Source: a virus
IMG/VR virus record: IMGVR_UViG_3300031566_000035
Span: 1 to 57,447 of that record
Direction: 5' to 3' (one strand)
DNA length: 57,447 nucleotides
The notes below the pieces were generated by a model. It made no database searches and had not been told where the DNA came from. It worked only from the letters and a program-made list of their open reading frames with translations. Below are positions 1-9,676 of this stretch, piece after piece. Made by a program: the position numbers and the translations under genes. Position 1 is the first letter of the stretch. Every line of letters begins with the position of its first letter.

Positions 1-132
1 AGAGGAAGGATTGAAACCTATTGATGATTGGACTGTTGTTGAATATTACTTTCTCACTAACAGAAGGGGCAGGGGCAGGGGGGGCGTTGTTGCTGGTTAT
101 GCTCCAATGGTAAAAATTCCAGTAAATACTTA
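1..132. repeat. Terminal overlap copy 1 (contig circularises)
   Basis: Bases 1-132 match 57316-57447 with a single mismatch (A at 6, T at 57321), and the last 126 bases are identical. The tail gene entering at the left edge is in frame with the gene leaving at the right edge. This is what a circular or circularly permuted genome gives after assembly, so it is read as assembly overlap, not as a biological terminal repeat. Confidence 0.9.
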
Positions 133-2299
133 TGTAGTTATGAATTATCTTTCTGGGTTTTTTGACGGTAACGCACCTAAAAGACAGCTTTTCGCAGTTC
201 CACCGACAAAATTTCAAGATCAAGAAGGTTTTTACCTTGCCGACAGGGAACAGATACTCGGAGAGGATTTTTCGGATATAGATTTAAGCGGTGACGAATA
301 TGTTTGGTTAAGCACAAAAACTTATGGAATTGCAATTATAGAAAAATCACTTGACAATATAGTATGGTACAGAAGTGTTCCAACAAATCCATTCAAAGCT
401 TATAAATCAATAAAGTTCGGGAATCTAAATAAACAACCAGACATAAATCCTGAATGGTGGGAGGAGTTTGATAAGGGTGAGATATTCCCATCAAAAGGTG
501 ATTACGAACTGAGTGAACTTACCGTTTGGGACGGGGGTATTATTTATAGCGGTGGACTTAAGGAACAATTGTACTGTACGACCAAGTTCAGTAGGGAGGA
601 ATTCAGGAAAATAGATGTTGTTTCCGAATCTGATCCGTCTGGCTATGAGCCACCGCAAGGTGAGGGATGGCATTTAAGGTCAAAAGTGAAGGTAGGCGGA
701 CAGAACGGGCATCTTTGGACAAGAAAACCTTTTAACGGTGCTTTTTCCGATAATTGGTCTTTGCAGGATGAAGAAGAAAACACGGATGGTCAATCGGATC
801 ATTTTGAATGGTGGAGAAAAAGGACGACAAGGATAAATTACGATAAGAATATATCAACAGGGGATTGTACGACAACGATAACATCAAGGGGGTTCTTGGA
901 ATATGCATTAAGGAATACAAGCAGTGTCTTTGAGGGGAAAAACGTGTATTCGACATTTTTCTTTAATGATTTTGAGGATGAACTTCCTATATTGGAAGAT
1001 AGGATAGGGCAGGGGTACAATTATGTAACACTTGCAAAAAATTACCTGAACAACACATCATTTATACTGACGAGGGATTTGATACCAGATATAGACCTTT
1101 CGGACAAATCAACCTTCCCGGACATATCGTTGAAAGAAATAATCGAGGATTTTAACAATCTTTTTGCAGGAAACCTGTACTGTTTTCTGGATGATGATTT
1201 TAATTTAAGGATAGAACACGTAAAATACATAGACCTTACAAAGACCGTTACCGATCTTAGGGGGCGCGAGGAACTTTCTGAGACGTTGGTTTGGAAATAT
1301 GATAAAAGTTTGATGTTCAACAAAGTTGAACTAAGGCAGGTAAATGCAAAAGGAAGGGATTTTACAGAAAACCTGATAGTATTCGACAAAATAGTCTCCA
1401 ATAAAAGGACAAAAGACATAAAACAGGAGTTCGAGACATCTATATTCTCGACAGACATAAGGTATGCCATAGAAAATTCAGGAGACCTTGAAGACGGTGT
1501 GTTCTTCCTTGCGACAGAACCGAACAATATACTTGTTGAAAATCCGCAGATAGATGAAATAGAAGTAAGTGGAAGCACTGGAAGTGCCGGAGTAACCGCA
1601 GGTGGTTTGACTAGGACAATAAACGCAAGCTATTTGGGGGCTGTATTTTCGGTAATAAGTTTTATAAGTGCGTATTCTGATGATTATAGCAGTATAGGGA
1701 TTTCGTTGACAAGAAACTTAGATAAATTGATATTTACAAAAAATGGCCGGTTCCAAAATGCTTCAATATTGAACATTTCTGGAAATATGAACGGTGTCGC
1801 ATCACAAGTACGAGCGTATAGCGTAACAGGGACTTCTACAAAACAAACCGTAAGGTCTAAGATCGGATTTTTAAGCGGTGTGGAAGAAGCAAACGGATTC
1901 CTTGCATTATCTAACATTATAAACGACTTTGGGAGATATGAAGGTGTTTGGGAAAAAGGAATTGTTAATGGAATAGAAAAAGATTTTACAACAACGTCAA
2001 GAACAAAAAAAGGCGATGAAATACTTTTAAAAGGGATAAGTACATCTCTTTTTTATATAACGGATATAGGGATAGGGATAGTAGATGATGAAACGATTGA
2101 TTTTGAAGAAGAAAATACAAAATTAAATATATCTTACAGATATGATTCAAATCCGTATTCAGATAGGTTTGTTCTTGTTGCACAGAAAGAGAACGACTTT
2201 ATTGGGGCTGAAAACATTTGGTTGGACATTGCAAGTTATACAACATGGCAAATTATACAACATGAGCGGAATAATAACACAACAAAGGATACAACATGA
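1..2299 (+). CDS. Phage tail/baseplate protein, 3' part (gene crosses the contig ends)
   Basis: This is the continuation of the gene starting at 56897. Joined across the overlap the protein is about 905 residues, and the TTG at 11 is an internal codon, not a start. It lies between the distal tail gene and the fibre gene, fitting a large baseplate or hub protein that links tail tip and fibres. No catalytic motif was recognised. The overlap mismatch changes one codon, GAA here versus GTA at 57320-57322. The stop overlaps the next start as ATGA. Confidence 0.75.
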   Translation, partial: EEGLKPIDDWTVVEYYFLTNRRGRGRGGVVAGYAPMVKIPVNTYVVMNYLSGFFDGNAPKRQLFAVPPTKFQDQEGFYLADREQILGEDFSDIDLSGDEYVWLSTKTYGIAIIEKSLDNIVWYRSVPTNPFKAYKSIKFGNLNKQPDINPEWWEEFDKGEIFPSKGDYELSELTVWDGGIIYSGGLKEQLYCTTKFSREEFRKIDVVSESDPSGYEPPQGEGWHLRSKVKVGGQNGHLWTRKPFNGAFSDNWSLQDEEENTDGQSDHFEWWRKRTTRINYDKNISTGDCTTTITSRGFLEYALRNTSSVFEGKNVYSTFFFNDFEDELPILEDRIGQGYNYVTLAKNYLNNTSFILTRDLIPDIDLSDKSTFPDISLKEIIEDFNNLFAGNLYCFLDDDFNLRIEHVKYIDLTKTVTDLRGREELSETLVWKYDKSLMFNKVELRQVNAKGRDFTENLIVFDKIVSNKRTKDIKQEFETSIFSTDIRYAIENSGDLEDGVFFLATEPNNILVENPQIDEIEVSGSTGSAGVTAGGLTRTINASYLGAVFSVISFISAYSDDYSSIGISLTRNLDKLIFTKNGRFQNASILNISGNMNGVASQVRAYSVTGTSTKQTVRSKIGFLSGVEEANGFLALSNIINDFGRYEGVWEKGIVNGIEKDFTTTSRTKKGDEILLKGISTSLFYITDIGIGIVDDETIDFEEENTKLNISYRYDSNPYSDRFVLVAQKENDFIGAENIWLDIASYTTWQIIQHERNNNTTKDTT

Positions 2300-2324
2300 G
2301 CGGAATAATAACACAACAAAGGAT
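2257..2324 (+). repeat. 34-bp tandem duplication at a gene junction
   Basis: A 34-bp unit beginning ACAACATGAGCGG occurs at 2257-2290 and again at 2291-2324. The second copy supplies the real start of the next gene (2296). The first copy contains the same start and N-terminal codons but its frame soon ends. The upstream gene reads through copy one in another frame and stops at the TGA overlapping the second ATG. It looks like a recent slippage duplication. Confidence 0.9.
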
Positions 2325-3132
2325 ACACGAACTCGGTACATATACACAGGTATCGCCCGGTGATGTAGGCTACAAAGACCCTTCGACTATTTATTTGCCT
2401 GTTGATAAGAATGGGTTTACAAGACCTTTAAAGATGGCATTATCAGATTTTCTTTCCTCGCAACACATAGAAACGGCTGCGATAACCGCAACTTCGGTAA
2501 ATGTTGATGTTACTTACAGTAAACAGTTTCTTGATAGCAGTTATTTTTTTATGAAGCCTTATGTTTATAAATTGGTTACTTTGCCAAGCGGGGGCGTGAT
2601 AAGGCAAAACGTTCCGCACGATAACATAACGCCAACTTTAACAGGGTTTACGTTAAGATTGATTGAATTTCCTCCAGAGCCTGTTGTAATTACTTATTTC
2701 GCATCAGAACCAGTAATAGCTACATCGTTTACAAAGGACTATATACAAATAACGGCGGCCGACCCTACCATTAACATCCCTGGAAGTTCAAGGATACAGG
2801 TAATAGGGCTTTCAAGTATAGAGAATTCTGGATTGACTTTGGCATCAAATGAAATAACGGTATCAAAAACATCAAAATATCTTGTTTTTATAAGTTTTGC
2901 ATCGAGCAATGGGAGCGGTGGTTCTTTATTGCTTGATTTAATGAACGAAACACCTATAAGTTACGGGACTACCAGAAGGTTCGACCATTTAACGAATTAT
3001 TCAAATACGATCTTGCAATTTGAAAAAAGTTTTTCGGCCAACGAAAAGATAAGGCTTTATATAGAAAACATTATCGGGTCGGCAGGATCGTTCGATTTAT
3101 TAGATTTATCAATTACAATACAGGAAATATGA
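2296..3132 (+). CDS. Virion-associated protein, tail tip region, unknown function
   Basis: 278 residues, no recognised domain. The C-terminal half (about 150-278) is rich in short beta-prone stretches, like many accessory tail or fibre-adaptor proteins. It is translationally coupled to both neighbours: its ATG overlaps the previous stop and its own stop overlaps the ATG of the fibre gene. The start at 2296 is preferred because the ATG in the first duplicated copy (2262) leads into a short closed frame. Confidence 0.6.
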   Translation: MSGIITQQRIHELGTYTQVSPGDVGYKDPSTIYLPVDKNGFTRPLKMALSDFLSSQHIETAAITATSVNVDVTYSKQFLDSSYFFMKPYVYKLVTLPSGGVIRQNVPHDNITPTLTGFTLRLIEFPPEPVVITYFASEPVIATSFTKDYIQITAADPTINIPGSSRIQVIGLSSIENSGLTLASNEITVSKTSKYLVFISFASSNGSGGSLLLDLMNETPISYGTTRRFDHLTNYSNTILQFEKSFSANEKIRLYIENIIGSAGSFDLLDLSITIQEI

Positions 3133-6100
3133 AAAAATTAATTTTATTTTTAATGATGTTGCCTTTATTTTCTTTTGGGCAAATAGACGATTACACTATA
3201 AGGGCTAGGTATGAATTAAAAACCGACAGTATATTTGTTATAGGAAAAGACACTTTTAAACTCGCAAATCCATTACAGGACAATCAAATAATGCAAAGGG
3301 TCAATGGTACTTGGGTAAATACATTTATTACAGGAATACAGGCATCCGATGTATCATATAATATAGCTGGCACAATTTACGATAGTACAACCGTACAGGG
3401 AGCTATAACACAGATCGGAAATCTTTTTGATGATAGTTATGGCGGATTTGAGCATACTATATTTATTAAAAACGAAGGATCGACACCTATACAAGATGCC
3501 GTAGATTTATTATCGGTATCGGATACCGTATTATTGCAATTGGATGCGGGCATATACAATGAAACAGTTACAATAACGAACAAAAACATCTCCATAACAG
3601 GGGCAGGTCATTTATCCACCGCTGTGAACGGAATAATAATAACGCAAAATACGCCCGGGATATTTCAGGAACAAAAAATATCAAATTTAACAATAACCGA
3701 GACAGTTACACTTACACAAGGAAGCGTTGCGGATTTTAAGTTCATAAGAATGGAAGATGTAACAACAGTTGGGACAATGACCGTTACGGGAGCAAGCAAC
3801 GAAAATCATTTAATAGCTATAAAAAACGGGTTTAACAATTCGGCAACGACCATTTCCAATTGTTTCTTTTCATCCGAACACAATGGATGGGGGCTTGGAT
3901 GGACATTGGCAAACAATGCTATATTCCAACACAATGCAGCAGAGATAAACGGAACTTGCACATTGGTAAGCGGAACAGAAGCATATCTTAGTGGCGCAAG
4001 GGTTTTGGCGAAGCCGAACGATCCCGGTGTTTCTGCTATTTATATAGCCCCGGAAGGGTCTATCTTGAACACGGACGGCAACACTTATTCAACAGCAAAT
4101 GTGGATGCTGTCGATCTTTCTGCTCTTGAACTCCAAGATGCCAATTCCTCAGGTTCGATTTCACCAAAATTTATTATAACCGAAAATGTGGACGGAACTA
4201 TTGATATAAGCAATTTCCCGATCAACCTTTACAACAATATAAACCATTTTGGAAAACCGAGACGATATAATATAACAGGAGTAGATGACCAAGTTTTAAC
4301 AAACAATTCATCGAATTTTATTTCTGTCGATTTTAATTCGGGAAACCCTATCCTCCGATTCGATACGTTCGACCCATCAAACGAGAGCAATATTGTCCTT
4401 ATTGCACAAAGGAACAGGAGGAACACGGAACTTCATGGATATGACCTCAATACAGAAGGGGAGGGAAAGGCTGATAAAATCAATAAGCGTTTAAAAAAAG
4501 AAGCATTTTTTAAACGTGCAAATGGTTTGATATTAGGCGAATTGCCTACAAGATACGTAACGTCTACTGCCGGACTGTTGTACATAGGGGCTTCCCCGAT
4601 TTCATTGGGTGCAACGAATTCAAGTACTGGGATTCTTGATTTTTATGCCCATGTGGCAGGGGTATATACATTGAACCCCAATGGTATTACGACCCAGTAT
4701 AATAATTCTCAATATGATAATGGAACGAACCTTGTTACTATGGGGCCGAATAAATTCAAGAATAATTTTATTTATCGCGATATAGATAATCATGACCATA
4801 TTTTTTATGTCATTGGGAATGAATTCGGGACTGTTTCACTTGCACTCGCCGAACCTAAACCTACCAACCTACCACAGATAATAACTAATAATTCTACATA
4901 TCTTGGGCGTATAATTGTAGGTACAGGGCTTTCTACGGCAGCTCTTATAATAAGTGCTTTTGAGGAAAAAGAGGCTGCCTCCGGTGTAATAGACCATGAT
5001 AATACGGGGAATATCAAAATAGCGGGGACAGGTGTTACTTATGGTCATATCAATTCTATTGTTCAAAGCATATATGGCGCAAAAACTTTCAATTCACCGG
5101 TAACCGCACCAAATTTTATCTCCACTGTAGCCACTGGAACAGCTCCTTATGCGACTACTTCGACAACCTTGAACACAAATTTGAATGCAGATTTGTTGGA
5201 TGGGCAGCACGGAGCGTATTATAAGGCCGAGTTAGACCCTTTATATATCGCCGATACATCTAATATCGCTTTTTTGAATACAAAAAATACTTTCACAAAA
5301 AATCAAACAATATCTAAAATTATAGGAGGAACTTCAACAACTTCCGATTTATATCTTCAAACAACGAGCGGAATCGGTACAATAGGGGCTGATATGCACT
5401 TTCTCGTTGGGAATAATGGAGCAACAGAAGCGATGACGATATTGAACAATGCTAATGTCGGCATCGGGACGACGAGTCCGTCAAAGAAACTAGATGTTAA
5501 TGGAACTTCCATTTTTAATGGAGAGTCTATGTTTATAACAGATGATGGCGCTCAATCTGTTTACATTGCTCGTACTGCTGGGTCTGGAAGTGCCCAATCA
5601 ATGGAAATGTATGTTGAGGATAGAGATTTTTATTTTAATTCTATTCAAGATGAAAATACTGGCTACCATAGAGTTAATTTTAATATAAGTGGTCCTGCCC
5701 CAGAAAAATATTATTCTTTTATGAACGGCAACGTCGGCATCGGGACGACTGCCCCGACAGCTTATTTGCATATAAAAGCAGGGACAGCTTCATTTTCTCC
5801 TTTTAGGCTTTCAAGTGGAATATTGAAGACATCTCCCGATGCTGGGGATTTTGGATTTTTGAACGATAGGCTTTATTTTGCAATAACAACCGGCCCAGCA
5901 TGGAAAACATTTGCGTTCCTGACAGATATTTACCCATCTGCCGGGATTGCGCTTTCAACTGGATCGGCTTGGGGGAGTTCGATAACCGATAATTCTACTA
6001 ATTGGAACACGGCGTACACTGACAGGTTGAAATGGGACGGTGGGTCGACTGGACTTGTGGCTGCAACCGGGAGGACGTCCCTTGGTGCAAATACCATAGG

Positions 6101-7373
6101 TTCTAACATCTTTACATTGCCAAATCCCGATGCAATAACATTTATGAGCGCAAATGCAAACAATACGGTATCCATGCTGAATGCTGCTGATTTCAGGACT
6201 GCCATTGGGGTACTTTCGATAAGCGGTTCTGGCACGACAGGCAGATTCCCTTATTTTTCTGCCCCCGCAACACTTTCCGATTCCCCATTGGAATGGGAAA
6301 ACGATTCTACTATATTTGTTAAATTTTCCGTTATCGGCGATACGATAAACAGGAGCAACACCGCGGGCGTAGATTGGATTTTATCTTTGAGCAATGAATA
6401 TCAAACAGTAAGTTCTAAGAATTATTATGGGAAATATGGGTTCAGGATTGATTCTGACAATAATTTACATCTTGACAGAAGGAACATTTCCATTAAAACG
6501 CTTCCATCTCCATCGTACTCAAATTTGGAAATAGACCTTTCATCGGGAAATTGGACATTGGAAGCAAACTTAACAGCGGCTACATATGGCTCGGACGGTT
6601 CTGTTTCCGATACAGAACTGAAATATATAAACACTTTATCGAGCAATGCACAAACACAACTTAGCGATAAAATAAACGGTTCTGGTACTGCGAATATAGG
6701 AACAATGTTTACGGCGAACAAAACAATAGGTAACGCACCGATTCTTTATTCATCCGGGAATGCTATTTTTTCCGGAAAAATAAATACGGACAATGCAACG
6801 GATGCAACAACGACAACAGACGGGTCTTTGCAGACAGATGGCGGACTGAGTGTCGTTAAGTCTGCTGTAATCGGTGCAAATATAGCAGCATCGACTTATG
6901 GTTCTGATGGATCGGTAAGCAATACTGAATTACTTTACATCAATACCTTATCGAGCAATGCACAAGATCAAATAGATGCAATTACAGCTGGATCAGCTGT
7001 ACTTTATCAGTTAGTAACGCTAGATGCAACTGCGGTCAGTAATTCCGGGAGCGCGCAAACAATATTGGCAGCCCCCGGCGCAGGGAAGGAATACATGATT
7101 GTAGCAATAAGATTAAAGCCAACAGTATCGACACCACTTGAAGTCGGAACGCAAACCCTACAAATAACCACTGGCGGGGGCGCAATATATAGTTTTACCA
7201 ATAATGAAATTGAAGCTAACAGCAGTGTACGAACGTACAATCCTACGCAATTACCTGTCGCTTGGACACTTGAAAATACTGCCGTTACAGCACGCCTTTC
7301 ATCTGGTACAAACCCAACAAGTGGGGATGCTACGTGGGCATTTAGGATTATATATAAAATAATAGATCTTTAA
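3129..7373 (+). CDS. Tail fibre / receptor-binding protein with N-terminal signal-like sequence
   Basis: 1414 residues. After a hydrophobic start (MKKLILFLMMLPLFSFGQ) come a pectate-lyase-like beta-helix region (about 100-330), fibre-like repeats with the NVGIGTT motif typical of fibre C-terminal regions (two copies), and two copies of a TYGSDGSVS...YINTLSSNAQ segment near 1150 and 1255. Size, position at the end of the structural operon and repeat content fit an adhesin that contacts the host surface. The Sec-type leader, ending FGQ as in Bacteroidota exported proteins, is unexpected on a virion protein. No C-terminal peptidase domain was recognised. Confidence 0.75.
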   Translation: MKKLILFLMMLPLFSFGQIDDYTIRARYELKTDSIFVIGKDTFKLANPLQDNQIMQRVNGTWVNTFITGIQASDVSYNIAGTIYDSTTVQGAITQIGNLFDDSYGGFEHTIFIKNEGSTPIQDAVDLLSVSDTVLLQLDAGIYNETVTITNKNISITGAGHLSTAVNGIIITQNTPGIFQEQKISNLTITETVTLTQGSVADFKFIRMEDVTTVGTMTVTGASNENHLIAIKNGFNNSATTISNCFFSSEHNGWGLGWTLANNAIFQHNAAEINGTCTLVSGTEAYLSGARVLAKPNDPGVSAIYIAPEGSILNTDGNTYSTANVDAVDLSALELQDANSSGSISPKFIITENVDGTIDISNFPINLYNNINHFGKPRRYNITGVDDQVLTNNSSNFISVDFNSGNPILRFDTFDPSNESNIVLIAQRNRRNTELHGYDLNTEGEGKADKINKRLKKEAFFKRANGLILGELPTRYVTSTAGLLYIGASPISLGATNSSTGILDFYAHVAGVYTLNPNGITTQYNNSQYDNGTNLVTMGPNKFKNNFIYRDIDNHDHIFYVIGNEFGTVSLALAEPKPTNLPQIITNNSTYLGRIIVGTGLSTAALIISAFEEKEAASGVIDHDNTGNIKIAGTGVTYGHINSIVQSIYGAKTFNSPVTAPNFISTVATGTAPYATTSTTLNTNLNADLLDGQHGAYYKAELDPLYIADTSNIAFLNTKNTFTKNQTISKIIGGTSTTSDLYLQTTSGIGTIGADMHFLVGNNGATEAMTILNNANVGIGTTSPSKKLDVNGTSIFNGESMFITDDGAQSVYIARTAGSGSAQSMEMYVEDRDFYFNSIQDENTGYHRVNFNISGPAPEKYYSFMNGNVGIGTTAPTAYLHIKAGTASFSPFRLSSGILKTSPDAGDFGFLNDRLYFAITTGPAWKTFAFLTDIYPSAGIALSTGSAWGSSITDNSTNWNTAYTDRLKWDGGSTGLVAATGRTSLGANTIGSNIFTLPNPDAITFMSANANNTVSMLNAADFRTAIGVLSISGSGTTGRFPYFSAPATLSDSPLEWENDSTIFVKFSVIGDTINRSNTAGVDWILSLSNEYQTVSSKNYYGKYGFRIDSDNNLHLDRRNISIKTLPSPSYSNLEIDLSSGNWTLEANLTAATYGSDGSVSDTELKYINTLSSNAQTQLSDKINGSGTANIGTMFTANKTIGNAPILYSSGNAIFSGKINTDNATDATTTTDGSLQTDGGLSVVKSAVIGANIAASTYGSDGSVSNTELLYINTLSSNAQDQIDAITAGSAVLYQLVTLDATAVSNSGSAQTILAAPGAGKEYMIVAIRLKPTVSTPLEVGTQTLQITTGGGAIYSFTNNEIEANSSVRTYNPTQLPVAWTLENTAVTARLSSGTNPTSGDATWAFRIIYKIIDL

Positions 7374-7404
7374 TTAAAAAACGAAAATTTAAAAAAATAA
7401 AACC

Positions 7405-7617
7405 ATGGCAAAAACAGCAGTAAAGATTGATGAAAAAAACATTATGGTATCATGGACGGATACCGTAAACGATGAAGAAAAACCAAAAAATGTACCTTAT
7501 AATTTGGATTTCCTTAAAGACCAAAAGGCCCTAATAATCGCACAAAGGGAAAAGGAGATCGCAGAAATAGATATGTTATTGGGAATGTTTGAAAATGTAG
7601 GTATTTCTACGAAATGA
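7405..7617 (+). CDS. Small protein, possible fibre chaperone
   Basis: 70 residues, hydrophilic, with a coiled-coil-prone C-terminal half (about 40-65, rich in E, K and I). It directly follows the fibre gene, where small fibre-assembly factors are often found, but nothing in the sequence proves that role. The stop overlaps the start of the next tiny gene (ATGA). Confidence 0.55.
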   Translation: MAKTAVKIDEKNIMVSWTDTVNDEEKPKNVPYNLDFLKDQKALIIAQREKEIAEIDMLLGMFENVGISTK

Positions 7618-7700
7618 AATTATCATTAAAAATATTCGAGATAGTCCTATGGTCTGCGATTGCCATAAGGATCATAATGCTTTTCATTATAATGGATTAA
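7614..7700 (+). CDS. Tiny membrane protein (28 aa)
   Basis: The ORF overlaps the preceding stop by four bases and encodes 28 residues, mostly one hydrophobic helix (IVLWSAIAIRIIMLFIIM). Tight coupling and the membrane segment support a real small gene at the edge of the lysis block. It could help lysis or be a membrane anchor. Confidence 0.45.
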   Translation: MKLSLKIFEIVLWSAIAIRIIMLFIIMD

Positions 7701-7705
7701 AATAT

Positions 7706-7727
7706 GTAACTTTAGGGTTACTTTTAT
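7706..7727 (+). terminator. Weak possible terminator
   Basis: GTAAC and GTTAC form a 5-bp stem around a short loop, followed by CTTTTAT. It lies between the fibre-associated genes and the next small gene. The stem is short, so termination would be partial at best. Confidence 0.3.
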
Positions 7728-7758
7728 AAATAAGTATTAATTAATAATAAAAATTATC

Positions 7759-7911
7759 ATGGAAAATTCAACAACTGAAAAATTCAAAGAAATTGATAAA
7801 TCTATATACTGCTTGGAATTGCAGATATGGCATTTAAGAAAGAAATTAGACCCAGAAATGAAGGACGAGCCACCAATACCACCTCCTCCTGATCCACCAG
7901 GCAATCCATAA
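7759..7911 (+). CDS. Small proline-tailed protein (50 aa)
   Basis: 50 residues: a helical N-terminal part (about 1-35) then a proline run (PPIPPPPDPPGNP). The next ATG begins five bases after its stop. Family not recognised. Its place before membrane genes suggests a lysis or membrane-associated role only by context. Confidence 0.5.
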   Translation: MENSTTEKFKEIDKSIYCLELQIWHLRKKLDPEMKDEPPIPPPPDPPGNP

Positions 7912-7915
7912 GGAC

Positions 7916-8368
7916 ATGAAAAACAAGGACGTTCTAATAGTGATATGCATATCGTTGTACATTTATTTCCAATATATTGTTTATGATATTTTTGGTAAAA
8001 ACAACAATGTTTTATGGGTATTATATCATTGGTTCGTCCCTGTTTTTTTTATAACATTGGCCTTGGTTTGTGTTATTTTTGCTAAAAAAACAAACGCCAT
8101 TCCAAAATTTAAAAATCCTATATTTTATTTAAAAATATATTCATGTATCACAATATTTGTTACGTGGTATCATTATTTAAGGATTTGTTTTAAATATCCT
8201 ATCACAAAAGGGTATCTTGATTTTTTTAATGAAATAAAAGAATCTATCATTGTATATAACAGCACCATTATATGGCTATACCTTTCATTTTTATTGTTGG
8301 TATGGATAAAGTGGGAATTTATTAAAGAATTTATAAAAAAATGGACAAAAAAGAGAAATTTCAATTAA
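7916..8368 (+). CDS. Integral membrane protein with about four helices
   Basis: 150 residues with four hydrophobic segments (about 5-25, 40-60, 75-100 and 115-135) and a basic C-terminus. The gene overlaps the next start by 28 bases. It sits in the block leading to the holin-like and endolysin-like genes, so it may act in lysis or superinfection exclusion, but the family is not recognised. Confidence 0.6.
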   Translation: MKNKDVLIVICISLYIYFQYIVYDIFGKNNNVLWVLYHWFVPVFFITLALVCVIFAKKTNAIPKFKNPIFYLKIYSCITIFVTWYHYLRICFKYPITKGYLDFFNEIKESIIVYNSTIIWLYLSFLLLVWIKWEFIKEFIKKWTKKRNFN

Positions 8369-8694
8369 TAGCTATCCATGCTGTTATTACGACCATTATA
8401 GTCTTGGCCATAACAGGTATTTTTGGGTATTTTGGGAATACATTTGAAAAAGCTGAAAATGCCGCAAGTATTGATTATGTAAATAAAGCAAACGAAAAAC
8501 AAGATGCAGCCCTAATGAAGATTGTTGAAAGTTTAAATGTTTCAATAAATTTAAAAGCCGATAAAACATATGTGGACGATGAAAACAAGAGGATGTATGA
8601 GCTCTTATTAATAATTGATGGCAGGGTTTATGACTTATGGGCAAAAGCAAACGGTTATAACAATAGAGGTGAAGAAAGCACAAAACGAAATTAA
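8341..8694 (+). CDS. Membrane-anchored coiled-coil protein
   Basis: 117 residues: one N-terminal membrane helix (about 10-32) followed by a heptad-like helical region (about 35-100). The topology resembles small lysis accessory proteins, but no family is identified. It is translationally coupled to the gene before it. Confidence 0.55.
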   Translation: MDKKEKFQLIAIHAVITTIIVLAITGIFGYFGNTFEKAENAASIDYVNKANEKQDAALMKIVESLNVSINLKADKTYVDDENKRMYELLLIIDGRVYDLWAKANGYNNRGEESTKRN

Positions 8695-8779
8695 TTTATT
8701 ATCTTTGTTTTACAAAAATAGAATTATTAATTAAAAATTTAAAAACAAAAACGATAATGGATTCAAGAATTTTCGATCT

Positions 8780-8980
8780 ATGGAAAGAGCGAAAATAACA
8801 ATAAATCAAACAATGAAAATCATTATATTTGTATTTGAATTTATATGGATGCTGATATGTTTTACAATATCAATATATCTATTTATTTTTTTAATATATG
8901 GTAATATGTTTTTCCCAAACAAGAATTGGTTTTGGCCCATCGACCAAGGATTCAAGATAACCTTTAAATATAATTTATAA
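8780..8980 (+). CDS. Small membrane protein (66 aa)
   Basis: 66 residues with a long hydrophobic stretch (about 11-42) followed by a short polar tail. It lies just upstream of the holin-like gene and may be a second holin or antiholin. That is inference from position and topology only. Confidence 0.45.
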   Translation: MERAKITINQTMKIIIFVFEFIWMLICFTISIYLFIFLIYGNMFFPNKNWFWPIDQGFKITFKYNL

Positions 8981-8998
8981 ACAAAAAAAACTAAAATT

Positions 8999-9214
8999 AT
9001 GAAAGCAAAAGAAATTTTTATGTACGCACTCGGCGCAATAGTATTGATCGGATTTTTTATTACACTTTTCTTTTTAGTAAAAGAAGGTATATATGAAAGC
9101 ACGATTAATTTGGCAATCGGTGCATTGATTGCCGCATTTGCAACCGTAGTAGGATATTTTTATGGGTCCTCAAAAGGAAGTACCGATAAAAATGAAATGA
9201 TAAACAATAAGTAG
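8999..9214 (+). CDS. Putative holin
   Basis: 71 residues with two membrane helices (about 7-27 and 35-55), a short glycine/serine segment (GYFYGSSKGS) and a charged C-terminus, a layout common in small phage holins of Bacteroidota. It is followed seven bases later by the endolysin-like gene, the usual holin-lysin order. The holin would permeabilise the inner membrane to time lysis. Confidence 0.6.
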   Translation: MKAKEIFMYALGAIVLIGFFITLFFLVKEGIYESTINLAIGALIAAFATVVGYFYGSSKGSTDKNEMINNK

Positions 9215-9220
9215 AAAAAA

Positions 9221-9676
9221 ATGTACACAAAAGCAGAACTTAAAAAACTCATTGATGAAGTATTGAAAGGTATCGGGAAACATTCGCCCGATGCCTCCAA
9301 TTTAATCCAAGGGATAATAGCCCAAGAATCCAGAATGGGAAAATATAGAAGGCAGCTTGGTGGCGGTCCGGCATTGGGAATTTGCCAAATCGAGCCGAAT
9401 ACTTTTAACGATTTGATAAATTATATAAAAAAAGATATACAATTATATTTTAAAATATTGAAAACCTGCAAAATATCGTCATTCGATCCCATTGATCTGA
9501 TAAGCAACGATAAACTTTCGATATGTATGTGCAGGGTTTTCTTTTTAAGGTTCAAAGAAAAATTGCCATCTACGATAGGAGGTTATGCAAAGGAATGGAA
9601 GGTAAGGTACAACACAAAGTACGGAAAGGGTACGGTAGAGGAGTTTATCAAAAACTATAAAAAATACATTTTATGA
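9221..9676 (+). CDS. Putative endolysin, transglycosylase-like
   Basis: 151 residues. The segment at about 33-67 (AQESRMG ... GGGPALGICQIEPNTF) has the order expected of lytic transglycosylase folds: a catalytic-type Glu followed by a glycine-rich G-x-CQIEP-x-T motif. It should cut the glycan of host peptidoglycan. No signal peptide, so it probably depends on the holin. The stop overlaps the next start. The exact family is uncertain. Confidence 0.6.
   Translation: MYTKAELKKLIDEVLKGIGKHSPDASNLIQGIIAQESRMGKYRRQLGGGPALGICQIEPNTFNDLINYIKKDIQLYFKILKTCKISSFDPIDLISNDKLSICMCRVFFLRFKEKLPSTIGGYAKEWKVRYNTKYGKGTVEEFIKNYKKYIL

Noticed and set aside
1042-1578. Long minus-strand ORF opposite the tail gene, and similar minus-strand ORFs such as 45651-46277 and 54125-54601
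   Set aside because: They are antisense shadows of well-supported structural genes, with low-complexity Ser/Phe/Leu-rich translations.
3129-7373. Diversity-generating retroelement acting on the fibre gene
   Set aside because: No reverse transcriptase gene and no template/variable repeat pair was seen. Internal repeats of the fibre look structural.
8757-8799. 13-codon ORF (MDSRIFDLWKERK)
   Set aside because: Too short, no coupling or conservation visible.
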